This document shows positions 1 through 6,213 of a DNA stretch of 12,215 nt, in pieces. Under the pieces are notes generated by a model. The model was not told the DNA's origin. It worked only from the letters and a program-made list of their open reading frames with translations, and did no database searches. The first letter of the stretch is position 1. Every line of letters begins with the position of its first letter. A program made the position numbers and the translations under genes. Source of the DNA: CAYYGL01 sp964471235 (GTDB taxonomy: Bacteria; Calditrichota; Calditrichia; RBG-13-44-9; J075); contig CAYYGL010000146.1 of NCBI GenBank assembly GCA_964471235.1, positions 1-12,215 on the forward strand, given 5' to 3'.

Positions 1-156
1 ACCACTATCGATCGCAATCAACTCAGCCTTTTTGAGCAAACAAAACCTTCGCGCCTGGAGGAGGAAATCGGGAAAGTGGAGATCAACACCATGACGCCCA
101 TCGAGGCGCTGCTGAAATTGCAGGAATTGAAAAAACTGCTGGAACGGAACAAGTAA
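1..156 (+). CDS. mutS: DNA mismatch repair protein MutS, C-terminal end (partial)
   Basis: The window opens inside this frame, and only the last 51 residues and a TAA stop are visible. The tail reads NQLSLFEQ, then a short charged stretch, then MTPIEALLKLQELKKLL near the end. The 'QLSLF' segment followed by 'I..l..lTPieAL..L.eLk..l' is the usual end of MutS, where these residues form a helical C-terminal segment after the ATPase domain. MutS recognises mismatches and recruits MutL. None of its mismatch-binding or ATPase domains lies in this window, so the call rests on the tail alone. No T-tract terminator follows within the next 100 bases. Confidence 0.8.
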   Translation, partial: TTIDRNQLSLFEQTKPSRLEEEIGKVEINTMTPIEALLKLQELKKLLERNK

Positions 157-165
157 CCAACCCGA

Positions 166-175
166 ATGACGTCAT
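166..175. other. Perfect 10-bp palindrome ATGACGTCAT downstream of mutS
   Basis: A perfect palindrome lies 10 bases after the mutS stop codon. No T-run follows, so it is not a typical intrinsic terminator. It could be a protein-binding site or chance. Confidence 0.2.
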
Positions 176-257
176 CTCCTTATTGTTGTGGAAAAAAGAA
201 TCTCTCGATGGTCTTTTTGGGGGAATACAGCCAGGTTGTTCCCACTATTTCCTCTGC

Positions 258-292
258 CAAATCAATAAAATTGATATTCGTCAAATCAATAA
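258..292 (+). promoter_or_regulatory. Possible operator: repeated ATCAAT half-sites upstream of the HU/IHF gene
   Basis: The 11-mer CAAATCAATAA occurs at 258-268 and again at 282-292, a spacing of 24 bp. Within the first copy, ATCAAT (261-266) faces ATTGAT (270-275) as a perfect inverted repeat with a 3-bp spacer. AATCAA followed by TTG resembles the IHF consensus WATCAANNNNTTR but with five rather than four intervening bases. Its position about 110-145 bp before an HU/IHF-family start suggests an autoregulatory binding site. This is inference from motif similarity only. Confidence 0.3.
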
Positions 293-326
293 TTCGTTAA
301 TTCACATAAATTTATAAAATTTACTC

Positions 327-355
327 TTGCAAAATTCATTCAACTCGATTATCTT
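327..355 (+). promoter_or_regulatory. Candidate sigma-70-type promoter for the HU/IHF gene
   Basis: TTGCAA (327-332) as the -35 element and TATCTT (350-355) as the -10 element are separated by 17 bp and lie in AT-rich DNA about 47 bp before the start codon. Each hexamer matches the consensus at 4 of 6 positions, so the call is tentative. Confidence 0.3.
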
Positions 356-401
356 CTCTGAAAACTAACCAAAAGTTTCATAAGCTATTGGAGGCTTCTC
401 C

Positions 402-719
402 ATGAGAACAGTTACGAAGAAGGAAGTAGCCAAACGGGTAGCCAAAATGATGGGTCAAAAAATCTATATAACCGAAGGCTTTGTCAATGCAGTTTTTCAG
501 GCATTACGAGAAATCTTAAGTGAAGCGGATCCGGAAATCCGAATTGAAATCAGGGACTTTGGCGTATTTGAGGTAAAAGAGACAAAAGCAAAACCGAAAG
601 CAAGGAATCCCCGTACCGGAGAAATTATTTATGTTCCGGCTCGTCGGAAAACACATTTTAAGCCGGGAAAATTGCTTAAAGATATTTTAAAAGAACCACT
701 TCATAAAGAGGATGCCTGA
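402..719 (+). CDS. HU/IHF-family DNA-binding protein
   Basis: This 105-residue protein has the size and layout of the HU/IHF (bacterial histone-like) family. The N-terminal helices begin with TKKEVAKRVAKMMG and the core strand carries IRDFGVFEVKE. The DNA-embracing beta arm contains the diagnostic RNPRTGE segment, and a final lysine-rich helix reads FKPGKLLKDIL. HU and IHF act as dimers that bend and compact DNA and help replication, recombination and some sigma-54-dependent transcription. GGAGG lies about 7 bases before the ATG, supporting this start. The gene is a single transcription unit: it has its own upstream region and is followed by a strong terminator at 766-799. The sequence does not decide between HU and an IHF subunit. 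Confidence 0.93.
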   Translation: MRTVTKKEVAKRVAKMMGQKIYITEGFVNAVFQALREILSEADPEIRIEIRDFGVFEVKETKAKPKARNPRTGEIIYVPARRKTHFKPGKLLKDILKEPLHKEDA

Positions 720-765
720 TCGTTGATGAAACTTTATGGTTACTATGTATTTTGCATTATAAATG

Positions 766-799
766 CCGCTCTTTGCTTATCTGAAAAGAGCGGTTTTTT
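766..799 (+). terminator. Intrinsic terminator after the HU/IHF gene
   Basis: A perfect 9-bp stem, CCGCTCTTT (766-774) with AAAGAGCGG (785-793), encloses a 10-nt loop and is followed by six Ts (794-799). It begins 46 bases after the stop codon and is a textbook rho-independent terminator. Confidence 0.9.
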
Positions 800-934
800 G
801 TTGTAATTTACCCCTCACGGTTCGGTTAATTGGTTGCCGATTTGAAATTTTCCAGCGCCGTTTCCACCTGGGATGCATAGGTTTAACCGTGATTGCGAGA
901 AATTGCCCCTGTGCTAAAATGGGTTCGGAATATG

Positions 935-963
935 CTCGTTCCCAAAGGAACTTTGGAAACGAG
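935..963. repeat. Imperfect palindrome CTCGTTCCCAAAG / CTTTGGAAACGAG
   Basis: Two 13-nt arms (935-947 and 951-963) are complementary at 12 of 13 positions around a 3-nt loop, GAA. The mismatch is C941 against A957. The sequence resembles a CTCGTTCCCAA...TTGGGAACGAG palindrome that I recall as a dispersed intergenic element in many environmental genomes. No T-tract follows immediately. It is probably a repeat-element remnant rather than a terminator. Confidence 0.6.
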
Positions 964-968
964 TAGGT

Positions 969-986
969 AAACCGTTTCAGCGGTTT
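969..986. repeat. Small hairpin AAACCG-TTTCAG-CGGTTT
   Basis: A 6-bp perfect stem (969-974 with 981-986) encloses a 6-nt loop and is followed by two more Ts (987-988). It lies 5 bases after the longer palindrome at 935-963, so the two may be parts of one repeat element. It could act as a weak terminator, but no gene precedes it closely. Confidence 0.4.
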
Positions 987-1170
987 TTGAGTGGAAGACG
1001 TTGCTTTCCATCGCCCATGCCAAACGCCGGGAAGCGAGCAACAGAAAATTTTGAACTCGAAAGAAAATGACCCAACCGTGGGTTACCCTTTCCGTTCCAT
1101 TGAAAATGTGCCGAGTTAAAATCAATGAGAAAACCCATAGAGTCAAACCGATTGTTTTTCGGAACCGAGT

Positions 1171-1252
1171 GATTAGCTGTTGGCTATTGGCAGAAGACAT
1201 CATCTGTATTGCCAAACGCTAATGGCGACCCACTAAAAGCTAACGGCTTAGC
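1171..1252. repeat. Inverted arrays of a degenerate 7-bp unit (GCYAAYR-like)
   Basis: From 1211, bases fall into exact 7-bp phase: GCCAAAC, GCTAATG, GCGACCC, ACTAAAA, GCTAACG, GCTTAGC (ending 1252). On the opposite strand, 1171-1191 reads as GCCAATA, GCCAACA, GCTAATC. The two arrays face each other across about 20 bp and could pair partly. Degenerate heptad repeats of this sort occur in intergenic DNA of several bacterial groups. The unit and phase are read directly; the function is unknown. Confidence 0.5.
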
Positions 1253-1322
1253 AGTTTTACCAATTAACGAATTAATTTTTCACATTTTTTTAACTGTTAT
1301 TTAACGTGATCAAGAGATATAG

Positions 1323-1760
1323 ATGAGAAGATACCTTGGAATTGATTTGGGCGAGAAGCGAATTGGATTAGCAATCAGCGATCCCACTTTAACCATTGCC
1401 CAGCCTTATAAAACATTAACTTTTACCGGTATGAAGCGGCTGATCAATGAGTTGAAAGGAATCGTCGCTGAGATGAACATTCACCGGGTGGTGATCGGAT
1501 TTCCTCTGAATATGAGGGGAGAGTTTTCTCAAAAAACCCATGAGACGGTGAAAATGTTCGAAAAAATAAAGAAGGGGCTTGCACCGGTTCCTGTGGAGTT
1601 GTATGATGAACGGTTAACAACGGTTCAGGCGTATGCCACGCTGCATCAAATGGGAAAAAAGCCATCCCGGGAGAAGGATCGGGTGGATCAATATGCGGCG
1701 ATGCATTTATTACAAAATTATCTGGACCGGGAAAAGTTGCGGAGAGAGAAGGATGCGTGA
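1323..1760 (+). CDS. ruvX: Putative pre-16S rRNA nuclease / Holliday junction resolvase-like RuvX (YqgF)
   Basis: The 145-residue protein has all the family landmarks in order. GIDLGEKRIG (residues 6-15) carries the first catalytic aspartate, D8. VVIGFPLNMRG lies at 57-67, YDERLTT at 94-100 has the central acidic E96, and KDRVDQYAAMHLLQNYL at 118-134 has further acidic residues. YqgF/RuvX is an RNase H-fold nuclease. It is implicated in processing the 5' end of pre-16S rRNA and was originally described as a putative Holliday junction resolvase. The length is typical. The upstream ribosome binding site is weak (AAGAG). The stop overlaps the next gene's start by 8 bases, so the two are likely translated together. 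This gene begins the plus-strand cluster that runs to nadD. Confidence 0.93.
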   Translation: MRRYLGIDLGEKRIGLAISDPTLTIAQPYKTLTFTGMKRLINELKGIVAEMNIHRVVIGFPLNMRGEFSQKTHETVKMFEKIKKGLAPVPVELYDERLTTVQAYATLHQMGKKPSREKDRVDQYAAMHLLQNYLDREKLRREKDA

Positions 1761-2802
1761 TAAATTGAGTGCTCCGGTACGGGTTGGGGTTGTGGGATGT
1801 GGAGGCGCCTCACAAATTATTCATCTTCCGATTTTGAGCCGTAACCCGAAGGTTGAGCTTCGGGCGGTTTGCGATATCGATATCCGCAAAGCCTCGGTGA
1901 TTGCCAACCGGTTTTCCATTCCCCATGTATTTGGCGAAATTGAAGAAATGGTTTCTCATGTGGAACTGGATGCTGTCTTTATTGTAACCCCCAACAACAT
2001 GCATTTACCGATGAGCTTAATAGCGCTTCGGGAAGGGCTGCATGTTTTTATTGAACGCCCGGCAGCCCGGAATGCTGCGGAAACCCGGCGCATCGCTCGG
2101 ACAGCAGATGAACATGATTGCAGCGTGATGGTAGGAATGAATTCCCGGTTCCGGGAAGACATCCGCCAGTTAAAGGATATTATTGCTCGAAAAACATTGG
2201 GAGATGTGTTTCTGATTAAATCGGATTGGTTACAGGCGAAATTCATTGCTTCCAAACAGCCCTGGTGGTTGAGTAAGCGTATTGCCGGGGGAGGGGTGCT
2301 GTTGGACCTGGGCAGCCAGCTTATCGACACCAGTTGGTGGCTAACCGGCAGACCCCGGCTGGAATCCGTAAAGGCAATCTCCCAGCAAATTAATCCGGAT
2401 ATCGATGTGGATGATTGCTGCTGTTTTTTAATGACCTTCTCCAACAAACTGAAATTAGCCTGCCATATCAGTTGGTACTTCCCCATTCGTTCCGATCGAT
2501 TCCATGCTGAAATTTATGCACAGCACGGATACAGCACCCTGAACCCCTACCGGGTCGAGACGACATGGCGGGATAAATTTAAAGACATCACCCCATCCGC
2601 CCCGACAGATGGGAGAACCCTTTTCAACCTTGCCTACGAGAGTGAGATTTCCCACTTCATCAACTATCTTCTTGGGGATGAGCCGGAACTGAATTCCGAC
2701 ATTCATGAAGCACTGCAAGTGATGGAAATGCTTGAATTGACTTATCAATCGCTGGAAAAAGGAAAAGAAATTATTGTAAATGGAACTCAAGCAAAAAAAT
2801 AG
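1753..2802 (+). CDS. Gfo/Idh/MocA-family oxidoreductase with altered catalytic residues
   Basis: This 349-residue protein is an NAD(P)-dependent sugar-type dehydrogenase by fold. The N-terminal Rossmann motif VGVVGCGGAS is at residues 11-20, VFIVTPNNMH lies at 75-84, and the C-terminal domain carries GGGVLLDLGSQLID at 179-192. The usual 'EKP' motif is E101-R102-P103. The usual DxxxH pair is D185 with Q189 in place of histidine. Two of three residues normally used for catalysis are therefore replaced, which points to unusual chemistry or a non-redox role; this is inference. The start is ATG 1753 after AGAGAGAAGG, giving an 8-base overlap with ruvX. A longer open frame back to 1633 only shadows ruvX. 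The substrate cannot be told from sequence. Confidence 0.85.
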   Translation: MRDKLSAPVRVGVVGCGGASQIIHLPILSRNPKVELRAVCDIDIRKASVIANRFSIPHVFGEIEEMVSHVELDAVFIVTPNNMHLPMSLIALREGLHVFIERPAARNAAETRRIARTADEHDCSVMVGMNSRFREDIRQLKDIIARKTLGDVFLIKSDWLQAKFIASKQPWWLSKRIAGGGVLLDLGSQLIDTSWWLTGRPRLESVKAISQQINPDIDVDDCCCFLMTFSNKLKLACHISWYFPIRSDRFHAEIYAQHGYSTLNPYRVETTWRDKFKDITPSAPTDGRTLFNLAYESEISHFINYLLGDEPELNSDIHEALQVMEMLELTYQSLEKGKEIIVNGTQAKK

Positions 2803-2855
2803 TTTATAACATCTTTTATGTCACCAGAGAAATCAAAAAACGAACGTGTCTTGAA

Positions 2856-3488
2856 ATGCCAGTAAACCGGTTCTATATCTTATGGGGGGTACTCTTTTTT
2901 CTGTCTGGTCAGGCATGCTTACTGCCACAGGAAAAGACACCGACCAATCAGGACATCCTCATCCGTCTCCTCATCTCTCCTGCCTTAAAATTGATTAAAT
3001 CGAACATCCCGTCACAGAAAGGACTTTCAATCACTTCACCGGATAACAGCCCGCTTTCGAAGTGGCTGGTGCAAATTTTAACAGATAGTTGCCTTCAGCA
3101 AAAATATTTAGTTTATTCACCACCCCGTAGCGATTCGGTCTCTGCCTACGTAGTGGAGGTGACGGCGGCTCAGAGCGAAATCCAATATCGTTCCGGTGGA
3201 AGAAAGTGGTTGGTGTTTCCCGGCGACGTGAAACGAGAAGTTCAGGGGAGTTCCCATCTTCAGATTAAAGATGAGAGGGGAAGAGTGCTGAGCAGTCAGG
3301 AGATCCGTGGCAGGTATGCTGACCACATTCCCCGGAAGGTTCTGCCGGTTATGGAAAACGAAAAACTCGAATTTACCCGGGGGGTGCATCAACCCTCTGC
3401 CTTTCGAAAGAAATGGCTGGAACCGATTTTAATTACTGCGACGACCGCGACTGTGATTGTTCTGTTTTATACATTGAGGAGCCAATGA
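2856..3488 (+). CDS. Unknown protein with N-terminal signal/anchor and C-terminal membrane segment
   Basis: I do not recognise this 210-residue protein. It begins with a short basic start (MPVNRFY) and a hydrophobic stretch to about residue 21, then GQAC, which is near but not equal to a lipobox. A mixed polar region of about 165 residues follows, predicted to be periplasmic. A hydrophobic segment at about 187-207 (PILITATTATVIVLFYTL) sits just before the end. The layout suggests an envelope protein anchored by its C-terminus. It overlaps bamD by 4 bases (ATGA), implying co-translation and a link to the envelope. No good ribosome binding site precedes ATG 2856, so the start is uncertain. A 53-base gap separates it from the oxidoreductase gene. 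Confidence 0.7.
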   Translation: MPVNRFYILWGVLFFLSGQACLLPQEKTPTNQDILIRLLISPALKLIKSNIPSQKGLSITSPDNSPLSKWLVQILTDSCLQQKYLVYSPPRSDSVSAYVVEVTAAQSEIQYRSGGRKWLVFPGDVKREVQGSSHLQIKDERGRVLSSQEIRGRYADHIPRKVLPVMENEKLEFTRGVHQPSAFRKKWLEPILITATTATVIVLFYTLRSQ

Positions 3489-4291
3489 TGTCTCAAAAAC
3501 TTATTCTGCTCGGTTTGATAACCACCTTTTTGTTCTTTACGGGTTGCGGGCATAAAATAAACAAGCAAAACCTGGGACCGGATGAATATTTTGAATATGC
3601 CAAAAAGAAATTTGATGAAGGGCATTATTTTGATGCAATTACCGAATTTACCGTGATTGTGCTAAAATTTAGCGGTCACCCGGTAGTTGATGACGCCCAG
3701 TATTACCTTGCGGAATCTCATTTTAAGCAGAAAGAATATTTAATCGCTATTTCCGAATACCAGAAACTGATTAATGATTATCCTCAGAGTCCTTATACTG
3801 TTTTAGCCCAGTTTAAAATCGGGATGGCATATTATAAGCTTTCCCTGCGTCCGGAGTTGGATCAGGAGTATACCAAAAAGGCAATTCGTCAGTTTCAAAC
3901 TTTTGTGGAAGAACATCCCGATCATGAACTCCGCCCCAATGCAGAAAAATTTATTGCCAAACTGAGAGAAAAGTTAGCCGCCAAAAAAATGCTGGCAGCC
4001 ACCACCTATCGGAAAATGGGGGTTTATGACGCTGCGGTGGTCTATTATGATATCATCATTAGTGATTATTACGATACCTCCCCGGCAGCCGAGGCTTATT
4101 TTTGGAAAGGCGAATGCCTGTATAAATTGGAAAAATACCGGGAAGCGCAAAATTCCTTTACGGTGTACCTGGAAAAATTTCCCAAGGATAAACATGTTCT
4201 CCAGGCAAAGAAAAGAGTGGAAGAGATAGACAAAATTTTAAAAAAAAATCCCGGCAAGCAGGCGGAAGCAGATGGCAAAAACAACCATTAA
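3485..4291 (+). CDS. bamD: Outer membrane assembly lipoprotein BamD (YfiO-like)
   Basis: This 268-residue protein has a lipoprotein signal, with hydrophobic residues 6-18 followed by FFTGC and lipidated Cys21. Successive TPR-like helical pairs follow: PDEYFEYAKKKFDEGHYFDA, DDAQYYLAESHFKQKEYLIA, TVLAQFKIGMAYYKLS, and a further set ending in AEAYFWKGECLYKLEKYREA. This is the BamD architecture of about five TPRs. BamD sits on the inner face of the outer membrane and works with BamA in folding beta-barrel proteins. ATG 3485 follows GAGGAG and overlaps the preceding stop as ATGATG; 3488 is an alternative start. The end overlaps nadD by 20 bases. An upstream extension of the open frame to 3413 shadows the preceding gene. 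Confidence 0.9.
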   Translation: MMSQKLILLGLITTFLFFTGCGHKINKQNLGPDEYFEYAKKKFDEGHYFDAITEFTVIVLKFSGHPVVDDAQYYLAESHFKQKEYLIAISEYQKLINDYPQSPYTVLAQFKIGMAYYKLSLRPELDQEYTKKAIRQFQTFVEEHPDHELRPNAEKFIAKLREKLAAKKMLAATTYRKMGVYDAAVVYYDIIISDYYDTSPAAEAYFWKGECLYKLEKYREAQNSFTVYLEKFPKDKHVLQAKKRVEEIDKILKKNPGKQAEADGKNNH

Positions 4292-4868
4292 CAATATTGG
4301 TGTTTTGGGCGGCACGTTTGACCCCATCCACCTTGGCCATTTGATCATTGCGGAAATTGTTCGGGAAGAAATAGCACTCGACCAGATTTTGTTTTTACCT
4401 GCCAGAATCCATCCCCTTAAAAAAAACGACCGAATTACCCCTCCCGGGCACCGGCTGCGGATGCTAGAATTGGCTGTCCGCGATAACCCGGCATTTTCGG
4501 TCAGTAAAATGGAATTGCAGCGTGAAAATACCTCTTTTACAGTCGATACCCTGCGGCAATTGCGGGAGACTTTTTCTACTCACACCCTGTATTTTTTAAT
4601 GGGGTTGGATAATGTAAACCAGTTTCATCTCTGGAAGGAGCCGGAAGAAATTATCCGATTATGCCAGGTGGTGGTCCTGGGCCGACCGGGTATCGAACCG
4701 CATGAAGAGGCGCGCCAATTTCTACCGTATTTTAAATTTCTGGATATCCCGCTTCTGGAAATCTCTTCCACCGATATCCGCAACCGGGTGAGACAGGGAA
4801 AATCAATCCGTTACCTGGTTCCCCGGGATGTGGAGAATTACATTCGAGAACACCGCCTCTACCGGTAG
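4272..4868 (+). CDS. nadD: Nicotinate-nucleotide adenylyltransferase NadD
   Basis: This 198-residue protein is a nucleotidyltransferase-fold enzyme that joins ATP and nicotinate mononucleotide to make deamido-NAD in the cytoplasm. The N-terminal nucleotide-binding motif GGTFDPIHLGHL is at residues 13-24. MGLDNVNQFHLWKEPEEI lies at 110-127 and ISSTDIRNRVRQGKSIRYLVP at 164-184, closing with VENYIREHRLY. Length and motif order match the family. The loop normally reading PPHK is R45-I46-H47-P48-L49-K50, a local variant. The gene begins inside the 3' end of bamD (20-base overlap), so it is probably translated by coupling. It is the last gene of the plus-strand cluster and converges on the minus-strand gene ending at 4914. 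Confidence 0.93.
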   Translation: MAKTTINNIGVLGGTFDPIHLGHLIIAEIVREEIALDQILFLPARIHPLKKNDRITPPGHRLRMLELAVRDNPAFSVSKMELQRENTSFTVDTLRQLRETFSTHTLYFLMGLDNVNQFHLWKEPEEIIRLCQVVVLGRPGIEPHEEARQFLPYFKFLDIPLLEISSTDIRNRVRQGKSIRYLVPRDVENYIREHRLYR

Positions 4869-4913
4869 ATAAGCATCTCGGGATGGAAATCCATCAAGAA
4901 AAGTCCACACCCC

Positions 4914-5867
4914 CTACTTCCGATCAAACTCCACCTCAACTGTATATGTTACGGAACTCACCCCGGTGGTGCCACTGTAGTCTGTGAACACCAACCGGAT
5001 GATCCGCGGGGCTTTGGTTGCTTTCTCGGTAAATACGACAGCCTGGCGTCGGTAGGGGAGGAGGGGATTCACCACCTGCCAGTCATGGTTGGTCATCTCC
5101 CAGCCATTTCCAAGGCAAAATTTGTATTTCCCCGCCAGGGTGTTAAAAACGGTTTCAGCCCGGCTACGATTGTTGCCCCGGTACATTTGGGCAACGTATT
5201 TTTCCGCACCGGGTTGAACGATTTTTGCGCTGAGGGCATTGTGCAATATCAGGGTCGGTTCCCACTCATTATGCGACTGACCGGGCAAGGAAGGTTTTTT
5301 CAGAAAATAGAAGTCTGCCTTAAGATGAGCTAACAGAAATGTGATTTCTTCACATAAGTCAGCATCTGCCGGGGGATGGAGCGCCGCAGCCGCCGCATAC
5401 CGGCAACGTAGCTGGTATACCCCGGTCGCCAGAGAATCTCCTCGAACAATGACCAGATAAGTTCCGGTTTCTCTTACCGTTCCCCGGTAATGAGCACGAG
5501 TTAATTTTTGAGGGGTGCCGTATTCCACCTTTTCAGTAGGTGAAACAATTGCCAGCGTTGGCTGAAAACGGCCTGCCCGCACTTCGATATCCACCACATC
5601 TCCGGCGGAGAGATTGAATTCAAACACATCAAATCGCCCGAATTCCGGATCATAATCATCCCCGCTTGTCAGCGTATCCTGGATAATCGCGTAAGAAACC
5701 CGGTAATCCTCCCGGGCATGCAACTCGGTAGTGAACAGGAAAAATGTCCATATCCACAAGGTAATAGTGGCGAAAGTAAGCGATATGCCAGCTCCGGAAG
5801 ATGCGCTTGAGGTTTGATTGATGGGATTCGTCACGTAGGAAATGGTCCTCTGTATTTTTTTCTGCAC
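4914..5867 (-). CDS. Secreted or anchored protein with PPC-like beta-sandwich domain, function unknown
   Basis: The 317-residue product has a long polar N-terminus, a hydrophobic stretch at about residues 27-49 and a possible signal peptidase site after ELHA (residue 51). Residues about 75-155 resemble a bacterial pre-peptidase C-terminal (PPC) domain: 'FDVFEFNLSAGDVVDIEV' followed by 'GTYLVIVRGDSLATGVYQL', a typical run of short beta strands. The remaining 160 residues are not recognised and end in a strand-rich tail. PPC-like domains are usually found in secreted proteins. The start codon is GTG at 5867 with no clear ribosome binding site; another GTG lies 11 codons in. It follows the DUF1992 gene by 13 bases and so is likely cotranscribed with it. 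Confidence 0.7.
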   Translation of the reverse strand: MQKKIQRTISYVTNPINQTSSASSGAGISLTFATITLWIWTFFLFTTELHAREDYRVSYAIIQDTLTSGDDYDPEFGRFDVFEFNLSAGDVVDIEVRAGRFQPTLAIVSPTEKVEYGTPQKLTRAHYRGTVRETGTYLVIVRGDSLATGVYQLRCRYAAAAALHPPADADLCEEITFLLAHLKADFYFLKKPSLPGQSHNEWEPTLILHNALSAKIVQPGAEKYVAQMYRGNNRSRAETVFNTLAGKYKFCLGNGWEMTNHDWQVVNPLLPYRRQAVVFTEKATKAPRIIRLVFTDYSGTTGVSSVTYTVEVEFDRK

Positions 5868-5880
5868 AATGTATGGGAGG

Positions 5881-6198
5881 TTATCGGTTTGTTTGGAATC
5901 GTTTCATCAGAATATCCAATTCTGCGGTCTTCTCATTGATTTTTCGGATCAGCTCGCTCCGTTCGGTTTTATGTTTCAGTTGAGCCAGCCGTTCCTGCAT
6001 TTCGCCGATTTCCTTTCTCAGTTGCACCTCTTCCGGAATAAAATTGGAATTTTTCAACAAGCTGTAAGCTATTCGCAGGTGTTCGGGAGTGTTAAAGTAA
6101 TCCGTTAAATCTATGAATCTTCCCTTACCCGGTAGATTATCAAACTCCCCGTTTTCAATTGCTTCTTTAATTTTGTCTTCGGCGATTTTGTAAAACAT
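5881..6198 (-). CDS. DUF1992 / DnaJC28 conserved-domain protein
   Basis: This 105-residue protein has the conserved N-terminal block of the DUF1992 family. It runs AEDKIKEAIENGEFDNLPGKG (residues 6-26), then an ayslLKN...PEEVQLRKEI stretch at about 44-64. A charged heptad-like helix at about 58-100 is a probable coiled coil. The family is named after human DNAJC28, but the bacterial members lack a J domain and their role is not known. A GAGG ribosome binding site precedes the ATG. It lies 15 bases after the AhpD-like gene and 13 bases before the secreted PPC-like gene, so all three form one minus-strand cluster. Confidence 0.85.
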   Translation of the reverse strand: MFYKIAEDKIKEAIENGEFDNLPGKGRFIDLTDYFNTPEHLRIAYSLLKNSNFIPEEVQLRKEIGEMQERLAQLKHKTERSELIRKINEKTAELDILMKRFQTNR

Positions 6199-6213
6199 GA
6201 ATTTCCTCGCTGT

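Larger units (their letters stand above)
800..1322. other. Gene-free intergenic region with hairpins and degenerate heptad repeats
   Basis: No reading frame here resembles a protein family. Two short open frames (763-966 plus, 883-1215 minus) lack a ribosome binding site and sensible composition. The region carries a long hairpin at 935-963, a small hairpin at 969-986, inverted arrays of degenerate 7-bp units between 1171 and 1252, and an AT-rich stretch before ruvX. It reads like a site where short dispersed repeats have accumulated. Confidence 0.7.

Noticed and set aside
763..966. Plus-strand open frame of 67 residues
   Set aside because: It begins next to the HU terminator stem and ends in the 935-963 palindrome; nothing protein-like is seen.
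883..1215. Minus-strand open frame of 110 residues
   Set aside because: It spans repeat hairpins and heptads, has no family-like sequence and no ribosome binding site; it is typical of translated repeat DNA.
1171..1252. Heptad repeats as a CRISPR array
   Set aside because: The units are 7 bp, degenerate and without spacers.
1633..1752. Longer start for the oxidoreductase gene inside ruvX
   Set aside because: The extra 40 residues are an out-of-frame shadow of ruvX, and a ribosome binding site precedes ATG 1753.
402..3488. Alternative genetic code with TGA as a sense codon
   Set aside because: TGA terminates the HU gene, ruvX and the 2856-3488 gene at positions that fit family lengths or gene overlaps.
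4882..4895. Hairpin GATGG-AAAT-CCATC between nadD and the convergent gene as a terminator
   Set aside because: The stem is only 5 bp and there is no T-tract on either strand.
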